A DNA stretch of 41,892 bases from Clostridia bacterium (GTDB lineage: Bacteria > Bacillota > Clostridia > Christensenellales > Borkfalkiaceae). Of the stretch, positions 39,778 through 41,892 are shown piece by piece. The DNA lies in contig JAGHJP010000047.1 in NCBI GenBank assembly GCA_017886575.1, forward strand, positions 1-41,892, in the 5' to 3' direction. Position 1 is the stretch's first letter. The number at the start of each line of letters is the position of its first letter. The translations under genes and the position numbers were made by a program. The notes under the pieces were generated by a model, which was not told the DNA's origin, searched no databases, and saw only the letters and a list, made by a program, of their open reading frames with translations.

Positions 39778-41178
39778 TCAAATACGTTTTCGGTCATTCT
39801 GAATGCGTAAACCGTCGAGCGGGAAGATGATGTTGAGGTTGAAAACATTCTTATCCGTCCGGATAGACATCTCTCCGCCGTACTTTTCACACGTCGCAAG
39901 CACGCTTTTCATGCCGAACCCGTGCTCCGTCCTGTCCGCTTTGGTCGTACGCGGCAGACCGTTCTCGAACGTGAGTTCTCCGCCGTACCTGTTGTATATA
40001 TTGACGACGAGAAAACCGCTCTTTTCGGCTACGGAAAGGCTGATCGTGCGCATTTCCTCATCGAGCAGGGAGACCGCCTCCATCGCGTTGTCGATGATGT
40101 TCCCGAAAAGCGCGTACTGGTCTGCGGGCGGCATAAAATTCAGCTTCTTTCCGTCCGCCATGCAGCAGAGCCGTATCTTCTTTTTGTTGCACAGACGGCT
40201 CTTCTCCGTCACGATGATGTCCAGCGCCTCGCTGCCCGTATGCACGGACGCGTCGAAGTCGGTCACAATGTCCTCTATTTCCCGCACGAGCCCGTCGTCC
40301 GCCAGCGTGCCGTCCGCACGGCGCAATTGATGCTTCAGGTCGTGGCATTTGCGGTTTATGAGCTCTATATTCTCCTTTGTTATGTCGTATTGTTCGCGCT
40401 TCTCGTTCCACATTTTCTCCACTGTCACGAGATCGCTCTGCAGTTTGTCGCTTCGCACTATGCCGAACAGCAGCAATATCGCAAAAAGACAGCAACATAT
40501 GTTGTACACGTCGAGCAGCACCACGTAAAACACGTCCAGGTCGCGCGCGCTGTTGTACTGCATGACGAGCGCGCTCACGACGACGTCGAAGAAGAGAATT
40601 ATGACCGCGAGCCAGAATATTTTCATGTTGCCCGGTTCGAAATTACTGCCGTCTCCCAAGCGTTTTTTCGTTATCAAATAGCCGAAGAAATAAGTCATGC
40701 CGTATATATAAATGTACAGCATGATGGTGAACGGATTCCCCGTGACATACGTCATTCCGCTGTATCCGTACAGCAACAGTCCGAACGCGCTGTTGCTGTA
40801 AGGGTCGTAAGGATTGTCCGTGCGATAGGCACCCGTCACGGTCATCACCGCATCGTTGAGCTGATATGCGATATGCTGCATCGTATACGCCAGTACGGCG
40901 CACATGAGTATCTTGCTCATCCGCTCGTCGAAACACAGTTTGAGCGCTCCGAGCGTGGCGGCGAATATGAACAGAAACATGAACGACATCCACGCCGCGC
41001 CGTCGCTGATCACGGGGATCGCAAACGCCGCGCCTGCACAGATCGCAAACGCGCCGATCAGCCGCAATAAAAATTTCTTCTGGCGGCGCAGACGGTAACT
41101 TATCAGGGCCTCCGCGAGGACGAGCTCGGCGGTGAATACAAGACGATACCAGAACAGAACCGAGGAAACGTCGTACAT
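39778..41178 (-). CDS. AgrC-like sensor histidine kinase (GHKL type)
   Basis: The 466-residue protein has six or seven N-terminal membrane helices over about 240 residues, then a coiled coil, the phosphoacceptor region INRKCHDLKHQLRR (His near 289), the N box NIIDNAMEAVSLLDEE and the G box HGFGMKS. This is the HPK10 class that includes AgrC and peptide-sensing kinases of Gram-positive bacteria. The stimulus is not readable; relatives sense peptides or small molecules with the membrane domain. The ATG comes one base after the stop of the response regulator gene, so the pair is co-translated. Confidence 0.93.
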   Translation of the reverse strand: MYDVSSVLFWYRLVFTAELVLAEALISYRLRRQKKFLLRLIGAFAICAGAAFAIPVISDGAAWMSFMFLFIFAATLGALKLCFDERMSKILMCAVLAYTMQHIAYQLNDAVMTVTGAYRTDNPYDPYSNSAFGLLLYGYSGMTYVTGNPFTIMLYIYIYGMTYFFGYLITKKRLGDGSNFEPGNMKIFWLAVIILFFDVVVSALVMQYNSARDLDVFYVVLLDVYNICCCLFAILLLFGIVRSDKLQSDLVTVEKMWNEKREQYDITKENIELINRKCHDLKHQLRRADGTLADDGLVREIEDIVTDFDASVHTGSEALDIIVTEKSRLCNKKKIRLCCMADGKKLNFMPPADQYALFGNIIDNAMEAVSLLDEEMRTISLSVAEKSGFLVVNIYNRYGGELTFENGLPRTTKADRTEHGFGMKSVLATCEKYGGEMSIRTDKNVFNLNIIFPLDGLRIQNDRKRI

Positions 41179-41179
41179 G

Positions 41180-41887
41180 TCAGACGCCTCCTCCGAGATA
41201 GTCTGCGAGGTCGCGCATGAAGGACTTGCGGCGCGCCCGGCTCATCGGAAGGGTATAGCCGCCCACCGTCACCATGCCGTCGTCCACGCCCGTAACGTAT
41301 TTCAGATTGACGAGATAGCAACTGTTCGCGCGCGAAAAATCCCTGCCTTCCAGTCGTTTTTCCAGGCTTTTAAGCGAACCGGTCACCCTTGTCGCCCCGT
41401 CCTTGGTATAGAACGTCAGCATGTGGTCGCGCACTTCCACATAGCGTATGTCTGAAACGGCAACGACGACGGGGCCGCTCTTGCCCCGCACGATGAATCT
41501 GTCCGCGCTTTTGCTCTCCAGACGGCGTTCGGCGCGCTCCAGCTTGAGTTTCAGATTGTCGTACCTGATCGGCTTGACCATAAAGTCCAATGCCGCCACT
41601 TCATATCCTTCCACGGCATATTGCGCCATATTCGTCACGAATATGAGGATAACGTCGGGATCGGTCTCACGCAATTTTTTCGCGGCGGTCATTCCGTCGA
41701 GGTCGGGCATCTCAATATCCATAAATACGATATCGTATTCCGCCGTGTACCCCGTCAGAAAACTGATCGCCTCAAAAAAACGGACGATGCGGTATTCCGC
41801 GCCCGTCTCCTTCGCATACCTGTTTAATTGTTCGGTCAGCATCGCCGCTTCTCTGTCGTCGTCTTCAACGATCGCTATATTTCTCAT
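41180..41887 (-). CDS. LytTR-family response regulator
   Basis: The 235-residue protein has a receiver domain (IAIVEDDDREAAML, phospho-Asp in DIVFMDIEMPDLDG, FVTNMAQYAVEGYEVAALDFMVKP split here) and a C-terminal LytTR DNA-binding domain (SDIRYVEVRDHMLTFYTKDG, FSRANSCYLVNLKYVTGV). It is the partner of the adjacent kinase, as in AgrA/AgrC and VirR-type systems. The gene is complete: its ATG is at 41887, five bases from the window edge, so its promoter and ribosome site cannot be seen. It is first in reading order of the surface-glycan locus and may regulate it. Confidence 0.95.
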   Translation of the reverse strand: MRNIAIVEDDDREAAMLTEQLNRYAKETGAEYRIVRFFEAISFLTGYTAEYDIVFMDIEMPDLDGMTAAKKLRETDPDVILIFVTNMAQYAVEGYEVAALDFMVKPIRYDNLKLKLERAERRLESKSADRFIVRGKSGPVVVAVSDIRYVEVRDHMLTFYTKDGATRVTGSLKSLEKRLEGRDFSRANSCYLVNLKYVTGVDDGMVTVGGYTLPMSRARRKSFMRDLADYLGGGV

Positions 41888-41892
41888 TTATG

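Noticed and set aside
37701-39830. Plus-strand frame of about 700 codons opposite the large lipoprotein
   Set aside because: It has no domain and no ribosome site; the minus-strand frame has a signal peptide, lipobox and repeated modules.
1-41892. CRISPR array, tRNA or rRNA genes
   Set aside because: No regularly spaced repeats, and no cloverleaf or ribosomal RNA sequence, were recognised on either strand.

Overview
The window reads as chromosomal DNA of a GC-rich anaerobic member of the Clostridia. The support is a pyruvate:ferredoxin oxidoreductase, a complete energy-coupling-factor (ECF) vitamin transport module, DUF4364 and TSCPD-domain proteins that are typical of Clostridia, strong GGAGG ribosome sites, and many sigma-A promoters of the TTGACA-N17-TATAAT type. 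A gut Christensenellales-like lineage would fit, but that is inference. No tRNA, rRNA or CRISPR array was seen.

Layout. 1-2.7 kb (minus strand): 5' end of argG, an Imm-5-like domain protein, a flavin reductase-like protein and an acyl-ACP thioesterase. 2.9-4.9 kb (plus): an unusual PadR regulator fused to four membrane helices. 5-13.1 kb (minus): a long, mostly tightly packed run read from one promoter ahead of mnmE: mnmE, a LysR regulator, a metal P-type ATPase, adenine deaminase, rdgB, a metallophosphoesterase and a DUF1349 protein. 13.3-17.7 kb (minus): ecfA1-ecfA2-ecfT-truA and a membrane protein. 18-21.6 kb (plus): PFOR. 21.8-25.5 kb (minus): an S component beside coaX, then hom and a RimK-like ATP-grasp ligase. 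25.7-31.7 kb: small units in both directions, including a Cys-rich mini-protein, DUF4364-TSCPD, a Nudix hydrolase, the ilvA-ridA pair and a SIMPL-domain protein.

31.7-41.9 kb differs in character. It starts with the eroded right end of an IS3-family (IS150-type) element. Beyond that lies a co-directional minus-strand locus that begins, in reading order, with a LytTR response regulator and an AgrC-like histidine kinase. These are followed by a large lipoprotein with Ig-like and carbohydrate-binding-like modules, a 42-codon peptide gene, a small lipoprotein, a second secreted protein carrying the same module pair, a membrane-tethered GH3 glycosidase with permuted domains, and a small coiled-coil gene broken by an in-frame stop. 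This locus is the best candidate in the window for an undescribed system: a peptide- or glycan-sensing two-component pair linked to a cell-surface glycan-binding and glycan-cleaving apparatus.

The genes interlock in several places. RidA removes the reactive enamine released by IlvA. EcfA1/A2/T energise S components such as the PanT-like one at 25 kb, whose likely substrate (pantothenate) feeds CoaX. Hom supplies the threonine branch that leads to IlvA.
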